A model generated the notes under the pieces. It was not told the DNA's origin. It did no database searches and was given only the letters and a program-made list of their open reading frames with translations. The position numbers and the translations under genes are program-made. Below are positions 49,129 to 58,694 of a stretch of DNA of 64,000 bases, piece by piece (position 1 is the first letter of the stretch; each line of letters begins with the position of its first letter). The stretch lies in assembly GCF_000378985.1 (NCBI RefSeq), contig NZ_KB905370.1, positions 973,330 through 1,037,329 of the forward strand. The letters run 5' to 3'. The DNA is from Ensifer sp. BR816. GTDB taxonomy: Bacteria; Pseudomonadota; Alphaproteobacteria; Rhizobiales; Rhizobiaceae.

Positions 49129-49917
49129 ATGATCATCCTGCGTTCGATCCTCTTCAACCTGGTCTTCTATGCCAATCTGATCGTCCAGATGATCGTGCTG
49201 ACCCCGGTCTATTTTATCGTGCCGCGCAAGACGGCCTGGTTCGTGCCGAAGAACTGGGTGCGCAGCAACCACTGGCTCATGGAAAAGATGGTCGGAACGA
49301 CCTTCGAGATCGAGGGTCTCGATAATATCCCCGAGGGGGCCTACATCTTCGCGCCGAAGCACCAGTCCTTCTGGGACGCCTATGCGCTTCTGCCCTGGCT
49401 CGACGATCCGTTCTACATCCTGAAGCGCGAACTCACCTGGATCCCGCTATTCGGCTGGTACATCATCAAGCAGCGCATGGTGCCGGTAAACCGCGCCGCG
49501 CGCGGCAAGGCGATGACCGAAGTCATGGACCGCACCAAGCGGGAAATGGCGACCGGACGCCAGCTGATCATCTACCCGGAGGGCACGCGGCGCCCGCCTG
49601 GCGCGCCGCCGGAGTATAAATACGGCATTGCGCGGCTCTACCGCGACCTGCAGGTGCCGGTCGTCCCGGTCGCCATGCATCCGGGGCTGTTCTGGCCACG
49701 TCGCAAGTTCCTGCGCTTTCCCGGCCATTTCAAGGTGCGTGTGCTGCCGCCCATAGAAGCCGGCCTGGATCCGGACGCCTTCTTGGCAAAGCTGGTCGAG
49801 GTGACGGAGGCCGCGAGCGACGAACTCCTGGTGGAAACCGTCAGAAATAACCCGCATCTGCCGTTGCCGCCGACGGCGAAACAACGGCTGCGCGAGCTCG
49901 GTGCCAACCAGGCCTGA
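49129..49917 (+). CDS. plsC: 1-acyl-sn-glycerol-3-phosphate acyltransferase
   Basis: Makes phosphatidic acid from lysophosphatidic acid. The 262 aa have a membrane-associated N-terminus (ILFNLVFYANLIVQMIVL) and the H-x4-D catalytic motif HQSFWD (about 77-82), plus the YPEGTRR substrate motif (about 146). Start ATG 49129 (MIILRSILFNL) in the gap after the YdcF gene; the larger frame starting inside that gene is rejected. Confidence 0.92.
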   Translation: MIILRSILFNLVFYANLIVQMIVLTPVYFIVPRKTAWFVPKNWVRSNHWLMEKMVGTTFEIEGLDNIPEGAYIFAPKHQSFWDAYALLPWLDDPFYILKRELTWIPLFGWYIIKQRMVPVNRAARGKAMTEVMDRTKREMATGRQLIIYPEGTRRPPGAPPEYKYGIARLYRDLQVPVVPVAMHPGLFWPRRKFLRFPGHFKVRVLPPIEAGLDPDAFLAKLVEVTEAASDELLVETVRNNPHLPLPPTAKQRLRELGANQA

Positions 49918-49929
49918 GCCGAGTACCCC

Positions 49930-50499
49930 CTACTGCGTCCCTTGTGCCGCTGAAAAGACGCGCGGCACCGTGGCGCTAAGATTGGCGACGACTTCCTCGA
50001 GCCAATGGTCGCGGATGCCCATCTCCCTGAGATGGGCAAGCGTGTTGAGCACGTATTCCCTGTTGTTGCCGGACTTCCCCACAGCGGTTGCGACCGTCGC
50101 GGCGGCCGCTTCCGCGGTCAGCGCACCGGCATACTGCACATGCTTGCGGTCGGTCACATAGGCAAGCGCCGGCACGCGGCGACCGTCGGAGAGCTGCACC
50201 GGCATGGTCCGCTCCTTGTAGACATGTGTAACCAGTTCGCGCTCACGCAGATAGCCGGTCACCTCCGCCCTTTCGGCGAGGGCGACGCGGAACGCCATGC
50301 CTATGCACGAGCCGCCGTAATCGAGCCCGAGCACGAGGCCGGGATGCCGCTCGGTACCGCGATGCACCCAGGAGTGGACGCAAAGGGAGCGGCGGTAGCC
50401 GAAGGCCCTTGCCGTCAGCTTCTCCTCGAAGCGAAAGCCTGGGTTCCACATCAACGACCCGTAGCCAAAGACCCAAAATTCGTCCATATCCGCTGCCAT
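49930..50499 (-). CDS. ChaC-like gamma-glutamylcyclotransferase
   Basis: Glutathione-specific gamma-glutamylcyclotransferase of the ChaC family, releasing 5-oxoproline and Cys-Gly. The 189 aa have the N-terminal FGYGSLMWNPGF motif (about 11-22) and a catalytic Glu region in GYLRERELVT (about 82-90). The first ATG (50499) is used; ATG 50487 (MDEFWVFGYG) is equally plausible. The last ~13 residues and stop are encoded by a RIME-like repeat. Convergent with plsC. Confidence 0.9.
   Translation of the reverse strand: MAADMDEFWVFGYGSLMWNPGFRFEEKLTARAFGYRRSLCVHSWVHRGTERHPGLVLGLDYGGSCIGMAFRVALAERAEVTGYLRERELVTHVYKERTMPVQLSDGRRVPALAYVTDRKHVQYAGALTAEAAAATVATAVGKSGNNREYVLNTLAHLREMGIRDHWLEEVVANLSATVPRVFSAAQGTQ
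49931..49976 (+). repeat. RIME-like repeat, copy 6, inside the end of the ChaC gene
   Basis: CTGCGTCCC...TGCCGCTGAAAAGACGCGCGGCACCG keeps the TGAAAA-centred hairpin of the core module. It coincides with the last codons and the stop of the ChaC-like gene. Confidence 0.65.
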
Positions 50500-50563
50500 T
50501 CAACCGATGTTGCCGCTATCGCCGAATCACCCGTGAGCATGGCAGCGGCCGTCCAGAACTTTC

Positions 50564-50626
50564 TAAAGCGGGATGGGCAAGGGTGTGAAGCGGTTTTCCG
50601 CCTTCATCCTGCCCTAACATCTTGAG
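50564..50626. repeat. second type of short palindromic repeat
   Basis: AAGCGGGATGGGCAAGGGTGTGAAGCGG...CCGCCTTCATCCTGCCC has an imperfect hairpin with TTTT loop (about 50588-50605). Different sequence from the RIME-like copies. It lies between the start of the ChaC gene and the start of the DUF2125 gene. Confidence 0.45.
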
Positions 50627-50754
50627 ACTACGACGCTGCGCGGAAGAAAGGTGCCCGCGCGTGTCATGCAGAAGTTAGGCAGAAGTTAGTTTGTGAGAAC
50701 GGAGCCGGCCACCCGAAATGCCGCTTCCGGCGCAAGAGTGGAGTACGCGATACC

Positions 50755-51768
50755 ATGACGGTAACCGAGGTCGCCAAGGGCCGGCCGGCCAGCAGGAAGT
50801 TTCTCTGGCTTGCAACCGGCATCATTCTTGTCGCCGGCATCTATTCCGGCACCTGGTTCGTCGCCGCCGACCAGATAGAGAAGCGGCTCCCGGCCTATCT
50901 GGCGGAAAGGCAGGCGAGCGGCCTTGGCGGCGAGTGCAGCGAACCCGAGGTGCGCGGGTTTCCATTCCGGATCGGCCTCTTCTGCGACAAGGTGCGCGTC
51001 GACGACACCCGCCATGGTGCGTCCGCATCCTTCGGCGCCTTGAGGACCGCAGCGCAGGTCTACCAGCCGGGCCGCGCCGTCGTCGAACTCGACGGCCCCG
51101 CGGAAATCCGCGTCTCGCCGGGTATCTCGGTCTCGGCCGACTGGACGCTCCTGCACGCCAGCCTCGCAGCGACGCTCTCGGGTGTCGACCGTACGTCGAT
51201 TGCCTATGACAATCTGACCGGCACCGTCCGTTCGCCGCAGATGGGCAAGGGCGTGGGCTTCGGAGCGAGCCACGGGGAGATCCATCTGCGCCAGAACGGC
51301 GATGATCTCGATGCGGCGCTGAGCGTCGACAAGCTCGACCTGCGCCCCGAGGAAGGACCGAGCCTCGCCCCGCCGGCCAATATCGCCGCCGACCTTACCG
51401 TCACCGGCAAGGCCGAATGGCTGCGCGGCGGCACGGTCTCCCCGCACATGCTGCGGGGCACCAAGGGCGAACTGCGCCAATTGACGCTGGATGCGGGGAG
51501 CGGGATGAACGCCAGGCTCTCCGGTCCCTACTCGGTCAACGACCATGGGCTGCTGTCGGGCGAGTTCTCGCTAACCCTCATGAACATCACCGCATGGCGG
51601 GAGAACCTCGTGAAGGCCGTTCCCGAGGAAACCGACCTCATCAACAACATCGCCAACATGCTGACGGCGCTCGCCGGCGGCAAGGACGAGGCGACCGTCA
51701 AGCTCAATGTCCGCGACGGCACCGCCTTCCTGGCCTTTGTTCCGATCGGTGTATTGCCGGCCCTTTGA
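50755..51768 (+). CDS. DUF2125 domain-containing protein
   Basis: A 337-aa protein with an N-terminal anchor (FLWLATGIILVAGIYSGTWF, about 16-35) followed by a large extracytoplasmic domain. Typical DUF2125 features: CSEPEVRGFPFRIGLFCDKV (about 61, two cysteines) and SVSADWTLLHASL (about 124). Widespread in Alphaproteobacteria, function unknown. ATG 50755 with GGAG upstream. Convergent with tyrC. Confidence 0.9.
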   Translation: MTVTEVAKGRPASRKFLWLATGIILVAGIYSGTWFVAADQIEKRLPAYLAERQASGLGGECSEPEVRGFPFRIGLFCDKVRVDDTRHGASASFGALRTAAQVYQPGRAVVELDGPAEIRVSPGISVSADWTLLHASLAATLSGVDRTSIAYDNLTGTVRSPQMGKGVGFGASHGEIHLRQNGDDLDAALSVDKLDLRPEEGPSLAPPANIAADLTVTGKAEWLRGGTVSPHMLRGTKGELRQLTLDAGSGMNARLSGPYSVNDHGLLSGEFSLTLMNITAWRENLVKAVPEETDLINNIANMLTALAGGKDEATVKLNVRDGTAFLAFVPIGVLPAL

Positions 51769-51783
51769 CCCGGACGAACCGGT

Positions 51784-52707
51784 CTATTTCTGGTCCATGG
51801 CATGGCGGCCGAAGTCCGGCATCGCCGTATCCTGACCGGCCTGGATGATCGATCGGCGGATCGCCCGCGTGCGCGTGAAGAGATCGAAGAGCTTGTCGCC
51901 GTCGCCCCAGCGGATCGCGCGCTGCAGCGAGGCGAGATCCTCCGAAAAGCGTGCCAGCATTTCGAGGATCGCGTCCTTGTTGTGCAGGCAGACGTCGCGC
52001 CACATGGTCGGGTCCGAGGCGGCAAGACGGGTGAAGTCGCGGAAGCCGGAGGCGGAATATTTGATCACTTCCGACTCGGTGACGGTAGCGAGGTCGTCCG
52101 CCGTGCCGACGATGTTGTAAGCGATGATGTGCGGAAGGTGCGAGACGATTGCCAGCACCATGTCGTGGTGCTCCGGATCCATCTCGTCGACCATCGAGCC
52201 GAGTGCTTCCCAGAAAAGCCTGAGCCTGGCGACGGCTTCCTCGTCGGTTCCCGGGGGCGGCGTCAGAATGCACCAGCGGCCGCGGAAAAGCCCGGCGAAT
52301 CCGGCATCCGGACCGGAGTGCTCGGTCCCCGCGATCGGATGGCCGGGCACGAAATGCACGGTTTTCGGCAGATGCGGAGCCATCTGCGCGATCACCGAAC
52401 CCTTGGTCGAGCCTACATCCGTGACGATCGCCCCGGGCTTCAGATGCGCTGCGATCTCAACGGCGACGGCGCCCGAAGCTCCAACCGGCACGGAGACGAT
52501 GACGAGATCGGCATCCTTCACGGCCTCGGCGGCCGAGAGTGTAAAGCGATGCCCGAGGCCGAGCTCGCTGGCGCGCTTCAGCGTCGCTTCGCTGCGCGTG
52601 GAGACGACGATCGTTCCAGCGATTTGCCTGTCGAGGATATCCCGCGCGATCGACGAGCCGATCAGGCCGATGCCGATGAGGGCGATGGTTTCGAATTGCT
52701 GAGCCAT
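51784..52707 (-). CDS. tyrC: prephenate/arogenate dehydrogenase (cyclohexadienyl dehydrogenase)
   Basis: NAD(P)-dependent step of tyrosine synthesis. The 307 aa have the Rossmann motif LIGIGLIGSSIARDIL (about 10) and VPGHPIAGTEHSGPDAGFAGL (about 119), where the His is active-site. Start ATG 52707 abuts the hisC stop without any gap, so the two genes form an operon. Confidence 0.95.
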   Translation of the reverse strand: MAQQFETIALIGIGLIGSSIARDILDRQIAGTIVVSTRSEATLKRASELGLGHRFTLSAAEAVKDADLVIVSVPVGASGAVAVEIAAHLKPGAIVTDVGSTKGSVIAQMAPHLPKTVHFVPGHPIAGTEHSGPDAGFAGLFRGRWCILTPPPGTDEEAVARLRLFWEALGSMVDEMDPEHHDMVLAIVSHLPHIIAYNIVGTADDLATVTESEVIKYSASGFRDFTRLAASDPTMWRDVCLHNKDAILEMLARFSEDLASLQRAIRWGDGDKLFDLFTRTRAIRRSIIQAGQDTAMPDFGRHAMDQK

Positions 52708-53814
52708 CTATTTCCGTCCCATGAATTCGGTTAGCGCCGCGATCACGCCCTCATTCGCCTCCTCGGAGCCGATGGTCATGCGCAGCGCATCGGGAAAGCC
52801 GTAAGCGCTGACGGCACGCAGGATAAACCCGCGGCTCGTGAGAAACGCATCCGCTTCCTCGGCCGATCTGCCGCCCGTTTCCGGGAAATGGATCAGCACG
52901 AAATTGGTGACCGACGGCGTGACGCGAAGACCGATCGCCGTCAAGGCCTCGCTCACTCTCGCCAGCCAGGCGAGATTGTGATCGACAGCCGCGGCGTTGA
53001 AGGCTTGATCCCGGATCGCTGCCGCTCCGGCCGCAATCGCCGGCGTATTCAGATTGAAGGGGCCGCGCACGCGATCCACTGCATCCACGACGTCGCGCGG
53101 CGCATACATCCAGCCGATCCGCAGGCCCGCAAGGCCGTAGATCTTCGAAAAGGTCCGCGTCATCACCACGTTGCGATTGGCCGAAACCAGCTCGATTCCC
53201 GCCTCGTAATCATTGCGCCGGACATATTCGGCATAGGCCGCATCCAGCACCAGCAAGGCGCCGGCCGGCAAGCCGGCATGGAGGCGCCGCACCTCGTCCA
53301 CGGGGATGTAGGTCCCCGTCGGGTTGGCCGGATTAGCGATGAAGACGATCTTCGTCCGCTCGGTCACGGCGGCCAGGATCGCATCGACATCGACGCGCTG
53401 ATCCCGCTCCTTCGCCGTCACCGGTGTACCGCCCGCGGCCGTGGTCTGGATCTTGTAGACGAGGAACCCATGCTCGGTCACGATCGCTTCGTCGCCGGGA
53501 CTGAGATAGGTGTGGCAGAGGAGGCCAAGCAGCTCGTCCGAGCCGTTGCCGCACAGGATATTGGCCGGGTTCAGCCCGTGAACCGCGGCGATCGCGTCCT
53601 TGAGCGCATGCGCCTGGCCATCCGGATAGCGCTCGAGATTGAACGCAGCCTGCTGGAATGCCTCGATCGCGCGCGGGCTCGCGCCAAGCGGCGTTTCGTT
53701 CGACGACAGCTTGTGAACCTTTGCCACGCCCGGCGCATGTTCCTTGCCGGGCACATAGGCGGCGATCTCCAGGATGCCGGGGCGCGGCTGCGGGCTCTTC
53801 AAGGCAAGGTTCAT
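52708..53814 (-). CDS. hisC: histidinol-phosphate / aromatic aminotransferase
   Basis: PLP-dependent aminotransferase of the HisC group, 368 aa. Catalytic Lys in [16 protein letters not shown] (about 219), cofactor-binding CGNGSDELL (about 84) and [12 protein letters not shown] (about 158). Next to tyrC, it may act on prephenate or aromatic keto acids as well as histidinol phosphate; this is inference from context. ATG 53814; the frame continues upstream without a ribosome site. Confidence 0.93.
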   Translation of the reverse strand: MNLALKSPQPRPGILEIAAYVPGKEHAPGVAKVHKLSSNETPLGASPRAIEAFQQAAFNLERYPDGQAHALKDAIAAVHGLNPANILCGNGSDELLGLLCHTYLSPGDEAIVTEHGFLVYKIQTTAAGGTPVTAKERDQRVDVDAILAAVTERTKIVFIANPANPTGTYIPVDEVRRLHAGLPAGALLVLDAAYAEYVRRNDYEAGIELVSANRNVVMTRTFSKIYGLAGLRIGWMYAPRDVVDAVDRVRGPFNLNTPAIAAGAAAIRDQAFNAAAVDHNLAWLARVSEALTAIGLRVTPSVTNFVLIHFPETGGRSAEEADAFLTSRGFILRAVSAYGFPDALRMTIGSEEANEGVIAALTEFMGRK

Positions 53815-53897
53815 CGGATCGGCTTTCGCGGGGAAGAATGCGGTCCAGCCAATACCGGGGCGCAACAAATTTGTCGAGTGCGACGTCAACACCGCGC

Positions 53898-54668
53898 CTA
53901 CGGGGCTTTGATCTCCGGCGCTCGAATGCGGGTGCTGGGAACACCATGCGGCGCCAGTACCGGAACGAAGACGCGGCGCGAGGCACGCGCCGCGACCGGC
54001 AGGCCCTGATAGAGCCGCTTCTGTGCCTCAACGATGATCACCCCGGAAAAGACCGGCCATAGCGAGCGGCCGATGCGCTCGAGTCCGTGACGCAGGCGCA
54101 GGATAATCTTTCGTCTGGACGGCGGGAAGAACAGCGCTTCGGAACTGGCACCTGGCGTAAAGTTCGTCTCGCGCAAGAGCGCCGTCAATTGTCCCCGTGA
54201 ATAGGGCCGGCCGGAACCAAAGGGCGTGTGCTCCATCCGTGCCCACACACCGCGACGGTTCGGCACCACGATGACGAGCCGCCCGCCGGGGGCCAGCACG
54301 CGCCAGATCTCCTTCATCGTTTCGCGCGGGCTCTCGGCAAATTCCAGTGAATGAACCATCAGCACCCGGTCGATCGAGGCATCGGGCAGCGGCAACTCCT
54401 CGTCGAAGACCAGTGCCGTGGAGGAAAGTTCGGCAACCGGCCAGTTCACCGCCCCCTGACCGGCCGGCATGAAGGCGAAGGTCCGCTCGGTATCGGCGCG
54501 GAAGCGCTCGAGATAGGGAACCGCATAGCCGAGGCCGACCAGGCGCTCTTCCGGCATGCGCGCCCAGACGGAAGCAAGCGCCATGCTGACGGCTTGCTCC
54601 GCCATCCGACCGAGCTCGGAATGATAGAATTGACGGAGATCGACGATATCGGTGTGCATGCGCAACAT
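53898..54668 (-). CDS. class I SAM-dependent methyltransferase
   Basis: About 256 aa. It has a degenerate motif I but the family post-motif [17 protein letters not shown] (about 98) and [20 protein letters not shown] (about 125) are clear. It belongs to a group found beside gloB in rhizobia. ATG 54668 (AAGG at 5 bases) is used; ATG 54659 ([11 protein letters not shown]) is the usual family start and may be right. Divergent from gloB. Confidence 0.88.
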   Translation of the reverse strand: MLRMHTDIVDLRQFYHSELGRMAEQAVSMALASVWARMPEERLVGLGYAVPYLERFRADTERTFAFMPAGQGAVNWPVAELSSTALVFDEELPLPDASIDRVLMVHSLEFAESPRETMKEIWRVLAPGGRLVIVVPNRRGVWARMEHTPFGSGRPYSRGQLTALLRETNFTPGASSEALFFPPSRRKIILRLRHGLERIGRSLWPVFSGVIIVEAQKRLYQGLPVAARASRRVFVPVLAPHGVPSTRIRAPEIKAP

Positions 54669-54788
54669 GTTAGCCTTGAAGCGGTAGACTTCAAGGCGAG
54701 GCTCGCTACATTCGGCTGGAGCGGGAAGAGGCAAGCCTCAATGTCTTTCCGTCTCGCCCGCCGCATGCTCCAATGGGAGGACCAAGCC

Positions 54789-55559
54789 ATGGCTGCGCTC
54801 GAACTTGACCTCTTCCTCTGCCGCACCGACAATTTTGGTGTGCTGATCCACGATCCGGTAAGCGGCGCAACGGCGTCGATCGACGCACCCGAGGAGCAAC
54901 CGATCCTCGAAGCGCTGGAGCGGCGCGGCTGGCAACTCACGCACATCCTGACGACCCATCACCATGGCGACCACGTGGCGGCGAATGTCAGCCTGAAGGA
55001 GCGGTTCGGTGCCACTATCATCGGCCCAAAAGGCGAGGCTTCGAAGATCCCGGGCATCGACAAGCAAGTGGGCCATGGCGACCGTTTCGACTTCGCCGGC
55101 CATCCGGTCGAGGTCATCGAAACGCCGGGACATACCGCAGGCCATATCAGTTTCCATCTGCCCGAGGATAAATTGCTCTTCGCCGCCGACACGCTGTTTG
55201 CGCTCGGCTGCGGGCGGCTGTTCGAAGGAACGGCGGAGACGATGTGGCGGTCGTTGAACCGGCTGATGGCGCTTCCGGACGATACGTCCGTCTATTTCGG
55301 TCACGAATACACCCTATCGAACGCCCATTTTGCCGTGACGATCGACCCGGAAAACGCGGCGCTCAAGGAACGCGCCGCCGAAATCGAGGAGACCCGCTCG
55401 GACGGCGGCTTCACCGCTCCGACGACGATCGGCCTCGAGAAGAGGACGAACCCGTTCCTGCGCGCCGGCGATCCGAAGATCCGCGCTCACCTCGGCATGG
55501 AGAAGGCGAGCGATGCCGCCGTCTTCGCGGAGATCCGCAAGCGCAAGGATAATTTCTGA
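54789..55559 (+). CDS. gloB: hydroxyacylglutathione hydrolase (glyoxalase II)
   Basis: Hydrolyses S-lactoylglutathione after glyoxalase I, detoxifying methylglyoxal. The 256 aa have the metallo-beta-lactamase motif THHHGDH (about 57-63), GHTAGH and the C-terminal FGHEYT...[11 protein letters not shown] glyoxalase II block. ATG 54789 behind GGGAGGACC. Its stop overlaps the next start by one base. Confidence 0.96.
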   Translation: MAALELDLFLCRTDNFGVLIHDPVSGATASIDAPEEQPILEALERRGWQLTHILTTHHHGDHVAANVSLKERFGATIIGPKGEASKIPGIDKQVGHGDRFDFAGHPVEVIETPGHTAGHISFHLPEDKLLFAADTLFALGCGRLFEGTAETMWRSLNRLMALPDDTSVYFGHEYTLSNAHFAVTIDPENAALKERAAEIEETRSDGGFTAPTTIGLEKRTNPFLRAGDPKIRAHLGMEKASDAAVFAEIRKRKDNF

Positions 55560-56002
55560 TGGCGGCATCGGGGGCTGTTGCTGCGGCGACGATCATCGAG
55601 ACATTGGGGCTGACCCGGCATCCGGAAGGCGGCTGGTACGTCGAGACCTTCCGCGATGCCGACGGCGGACCACGCGGCCACTCGACGGCAATCTACTATC
55701 TGCTCGAAAAGGGCGACCGATCGCACTGGCATCGCGTCCGCGATGCAGCCGAAGTCTGGCATTACTACGCCGGGGCGCCGCTCGAACTCAGCATTGCCGA
55801 ACCCGGCAAGCGGGCCACGCGCCATCGGCTCGGTCCCGATCTTCTGAACGGCGAACGGCCGCAATACGTCGTTCGCGCCGACTGGTGGCAATCGGCCGCC
55901 TCGCTCGGAGACTGGACTCTTGTCGGTTGCACGGTCGCGCCCGGCTTCGATTTCTCTGCGTTCGAGATGGCCGCACCGGATTGGCAGCCGCCGCGAGATT
56001 GA
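55559..56002 (+). CDS. cupin domain protein (DUF985 family)
   Basis: A 147-aa cupin-like protein with HPEGGWYVETFRD (about 21) and WHRVRDAAEVWHYYAGAPLE (about 57-76), which hold the typical metal-binding His and Glu residues of DUF985. Function unknown. Start ATG 55559 overlaps the gloB stop (TGATG), so coupled translation is likely; this suggests a link to detoxification, not proof. Confidence 0.9.
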   Translation: MAASGAVAAATIIETLGLTRHPEGGWYVETFRDADGGPRGHSTAIYYLLEKGDRSHWHRVRDAAEVWHYYAGAPLELSIAEPGKRATRHRLGPDLLNGERPQYVVRADWWQSAASLGDWTLVGCTVAPGFDFSAFEMAAPDWQPPRD

Positions 56003-56005
56003 ACC

Positions 56006-56896
56006 TTACTCCGCCGCTTGCGCCGCCGTCCCGCCGCTCCTGAAGACCATATCCTTCGCGGCGAGCACGGCGCCGCCGGTGACTAGCAGGCAGGCCATGG
56101 CAATCCGCCAGGACGGCTCGGCAAAGTCGAACAGGATGAGGATCAATGTCGAGAGCACCGGCGCCGCATAGCTCGCAACGCCCAGCAACTGGATGTCGCC
56201 GTTCTTGACGCCGTAGTCCCAGGCATAGAAGGCCGCGCCGACCGGCAGCAGGCCGAGGCCTGCGACCGCGAGCCACTCGAATGGTGTCTGCGGCCAGACC
56301 GTTATCTCGAGGCCAAGATGGCAGAGGAAGGACAGAAGCGACGTCGCCAGGCAAAAGCCGGTCACCACATCGGTCGACACCGCACCGAAACGCCGGGTGA
56401 TCAATGAATAGCCGGACCAGGCGAAGGCGCAAAGAAGGGCGGCTCCATAGCCGAGCGCATAGGCGTCGTCGAAGGCGACGCCGTCGCGTGCCACGATCAG
56501 GATCGTGCCGGAGAGCCCGGCAAGCGCGCCGGCGATATGGTACCAGCGAAGCCTCTCGCCCGGCAGCAGCGCGGAACCGACGACGATCAGAAGTGGCCAA
56601 AGATAGGCGATCAGGCCGGCTTCCACGGCCGGAGCATTCCGGAGCGCCGTGAAATAAAGAAAATGGTAGCCGAAAAGTCCGGCAATGCCGGTGATCCAGA
56701 TCTTGGCCGGCTGCTTCAGAAGCGCAAGGCGTTGAGGTTTCGACGCCAAAACGATGATGCCCGGCAGGCTGCCGATCAAAAAGCAGATCGCCGAAAGCTG
56801 GAACGGCGGCACCTTGCCGGAAGCCGCGGTAAGGAGCGCCAGCAGCGACCACATCAGGATCGCGGAAAAACCTACAAGCGTTGCCTTGAACTTCAT
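56006..56896 (-). CDS. EamA/DMT-superfamily transporter
   Basis: A 296-aa inner-membrane protein with about ten helices in two EamA repeats (about 8-135 and 148-285), e.g. AGLIAYLWPLLIVVGSALLPGE (about 93). Such transporters export metabolites or amino acids; substrate unknown. ATG 56896. Convergent with the cupin gene. Confidence 0.9.
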   Translation of the reverse strand: MKFKATLVGFSAILMWSLLALLTAASGKVPPFQLSAICFLIGSLPGIIVLASKPQRLALLKQPAKIWITGIAGLFGYHFLYFTALRNAPAVEAGLIAYLWPLLIVVGSALLPGERLRWYHIAGALAGLSGTILIVARDGVAFDDAYALGYGAALLCAFAWSGYSLITRRFGAVSTDVVTGFCLATSLLSFLCHLGLEITVWPQTPFEWLAVAGLGLLPVGAAFYAWDYGVKNGDIQLLGVASYAAPVLSTLILILFDFAEPSWRIAMACLLVTGGAVLAAKDMVFRSGGTAAQAAE

Positions 56897-57021
56897 TCTG
56901 GATTTCCCTCACGCGGGCCGACGGCTCGCCCGAATGCCGCCAGGCGTGCGATGGCTTATGGTGTTGTCATTGATCCAGCGCTCTTCCGCGAATCCCGAAA
57001 GAGCAGGAACGGCCGCCGCAC

Positions 57022-57813
57022 CTACCCGCCGAACCGTGTCGCGGACACGGTCACAGGACCGATCTTGGTCGGAATGCGGACATAGACCGGTGCGTAGACG
57101 TCGACCGTTTCCGACTTCGCGAACCACATTTCCATCGTTTCCAGCCGGCGCAGATATTCGACGTCCTCGCGACCCTTCTTGTATCCCGCCCTCGGCACGA
57201 ATCGGACGCCGCAGACGATGACCTCGCCGTCGAAGCCCTTGGTCTTGAAGTTTCGCGTCCCCTTGGCCGAGAGCTTGATGTCGAGCCGCGATTCGCCGTC
57301 GAAGATGGGCAGCGTATTGGGGCAAACACGGGTCGTCGCCGGAATGATCAGCCCGGACAGCGGGTCGAGCACGTTGCGCATGTCGCGGCTCGTCACCGGC
57401 ACCCAGTTCTTCGGCAATGGCGTGCGCTTCGGCACCATGCTGGCGCGCACCACATTTCCGTTGCGGTAGCTGACGCTGATCGCCCGCGATTTTTTTCCGC
57501 TGCGATAGGACATCGAATACTGCGTCGCGCGAAGCCGGTCGCGTCCGATTGTGCCGGATACCCTGGTCTGGCCCGAGGTCGGGCTTATGATGTTCACCAA
57601 GCCGGCCGAATTCAGCGTCCCGGAAATGATGTAGCGATTCTTGTCGACCTCGGTATGAAACGAGGCGCGCGCCAGCGGCAGGCCGGCGAGCGCAATGCTA
57701 TAGTCCGTTTGATGCTCGATTTCCGCAGCGAAGCAGGCTGTGGAAAAAGCCACGGCGGCCAGGAGTGCCGGCACGCGAAAACCAGTGCGCAACATCATTC
57801 CCGAAAGCCCCAT
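57022..57813 (-). CDS. DUF3108 domain-containing periplasmic protein
   Basis: A 263-aa secreted protein. Signal peptide of about 31 residues (MLRTGFRVPALLAAVAFSTACFA region), then the DUF3108 beta-rich domain with YSIALAGLPLARASFHTEVD and DPLSGLIIPA. Function unknown. Start ATG 57813 has AGGAG 7 bases upstream. Longer frames upstream run into a repeat element. Confidence 0.88.
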   Translation of the reverse strand: MGLSGMMLRTGFRVPALLAAVAFSTACFAAEIEHQTDYSIALAGLPLARASFHTEVDKNRYIISGTLNSAGLVNIISPTSGQTRVSGTIGRDRLRATQYSMSYRSGKKSRAISVSYRNGNVVRASMVPKRTPLPKNWVPVTSRDMRNVLDPLSGLIIPATTRVCPNTLPIFDGESRLDIKLSAKGTRNFKTKGFDGEVIVCGVRFVPRAGYKKGREDVEYLRRLETMEMWFAKSETVDVYAPVYVRIPTKIGPVTVSATRFGG

Positions 57814-57843
57814 TCCCGTTCTCCTGCATGGCCCCGTGTAACG

Positions 57844-57922
57844 GAGCCGGTTCGAGGACAAACCATGCAGCAGCTCTAAGTGTTGCAGCGTCTTTGGTGC
57901 GTCCGATCGACGCCCGGCGCGG
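57844..57922 (+). repeat. RIME-like repeat, copy 7 (degenerate)
   Basis: Retains GAGGACAAACCATGCAGCAG then AGTGTTGCAGCGTC and a damaged TGAAAA region. Placed upstream of the DUF3108 gene. Confidence 0.55.
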
Positions 57923-58139
57923 TCCGGTCGCAATCCCCTGAAATGCAGGCGGTTTGCGGCATTTCTGCGCTCGGTTCGTCATATTCATTCGGCGGGCGGG
58001 AGCCAATGGTTCGACTCCGCCTGCGTTCGAATGGAGATAGCGCGGCGCAGCATGGCCGGAAAGATGACGGCTCGCAACCGTGCCTATTTTTTGCTAATCG
58101 TTGGAAAGGCGCGGATTTTCAGGAAAGCGCAGGTTTGGC

Positions 58140-58168
58140 TTGACTGGCGGCCGATCACTGACTATAGA
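58140..58168 (+). promoter_or_regulatory. sigma-70-type promoter of rpmB
   Basis: TTGACT (58140-58145), 17 bases, TATAGA (58163-58168); the preceding C and the CTATAG context match the rhizobial housekeeping pattern. The -10 is about 93 bases before the rpmB start. Confidence 0.75.
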
Positions 58169-58261
58169 ACCGCGACTTTCCAATAATGGCCAGTAGGAAC
58201 GCGGCCTGGGCTCTGGGCCCGCTACCGCATTGTCCGGCGGCGAAAAGAAAATAGGTGTACC

Positions 58262-58552
58262 ATGTCCCGTAGTTGCGAATTGACCGGCAAGGGCGTCCAG
58301 TCGGGTCACAATGTGAGCCACGCCAACAACAAGACCAAGCGCAAGTTCCTGCCGAACCTGTGCAACGTCACGCTGATCTCCGATGCACTCGGCCAGCGTT
58401 TCCGCCTGCGCGTCTCCGCTGCGGCCCTCCGTTCGGTCGAACATCGCGGCGGCCTCGACGCCTTCCTGCTGAAGGCCAACGAGAACGAGCTGAGCATGCG
58501 CGCTCGCCTGCTGCGCCGCCAGATCGTCAAGAAGGTTGCCGAAGCCGCCTGA
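58262..58552 (+). CDS. rpmB: 50S ribosomal protein L28
   Basis: Large-subunit ribosomal protein, 96 aa, starting [24 protein letters not shown], the L28 signature, with [15 protein letters not shown] next. ATG 58262 with TAGGTG upstream. Monocistronic between its promoter and a terminator. Confidence 0.98.
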   Translation: MSRSCELTGKGVQSGHNVSHANNKTKRKFLPNLCNVTLISDALGQRFRLRVSAAALRSVEHRGGLDAFLLKANENELSMRARLLRRQIVKKVAEAA

Positions 58553-58584
58553 TCGGCGCCAGCACCTTCCTGAGAACGGCTTGA

Positions 58585-58617
58585 AAGGCTTGCGGGTCCG
58601 CCCGGCAAGCCTTTTTC
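58585..58617 (+). terminator. rho-independent terminator of rpmB
   Basis: AAGGCTTGC/GCAAGCCTT (58585-58593, 58605-58613) followed by T-rich TTTCTC, 33 bases after the rpmB stop. Confidence 0.8.
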
Positions 58618-58694
58618 TCGTGCTCGACATTCATTGGCCGGATGCCCGCGTCCGGCAGGCCCCTCTCGCTGGTGGCATCACCCAGGATAAAAAA

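Larger units (their letters stand above)
57814..58261. other. 448-base divergent region (DUF3108 / rpmB)
   Basis: Contains a degenerate RIME-like repeat next to the DUF3108 start and, near the other end, the rpmB promoter and a ~93-base leader. A stretch near 58000-58020 resembles a tRNA T-loop but lacks pairing stems. No convincing ORF. Confidence 0.5.

Noticed and set aside
57990-58030. tRNA-like T-loop sequence near 58010
   Set aside because: GGTTCGACTCC is present but the flanking stems do not pair and no anticodon arm can be drawn.
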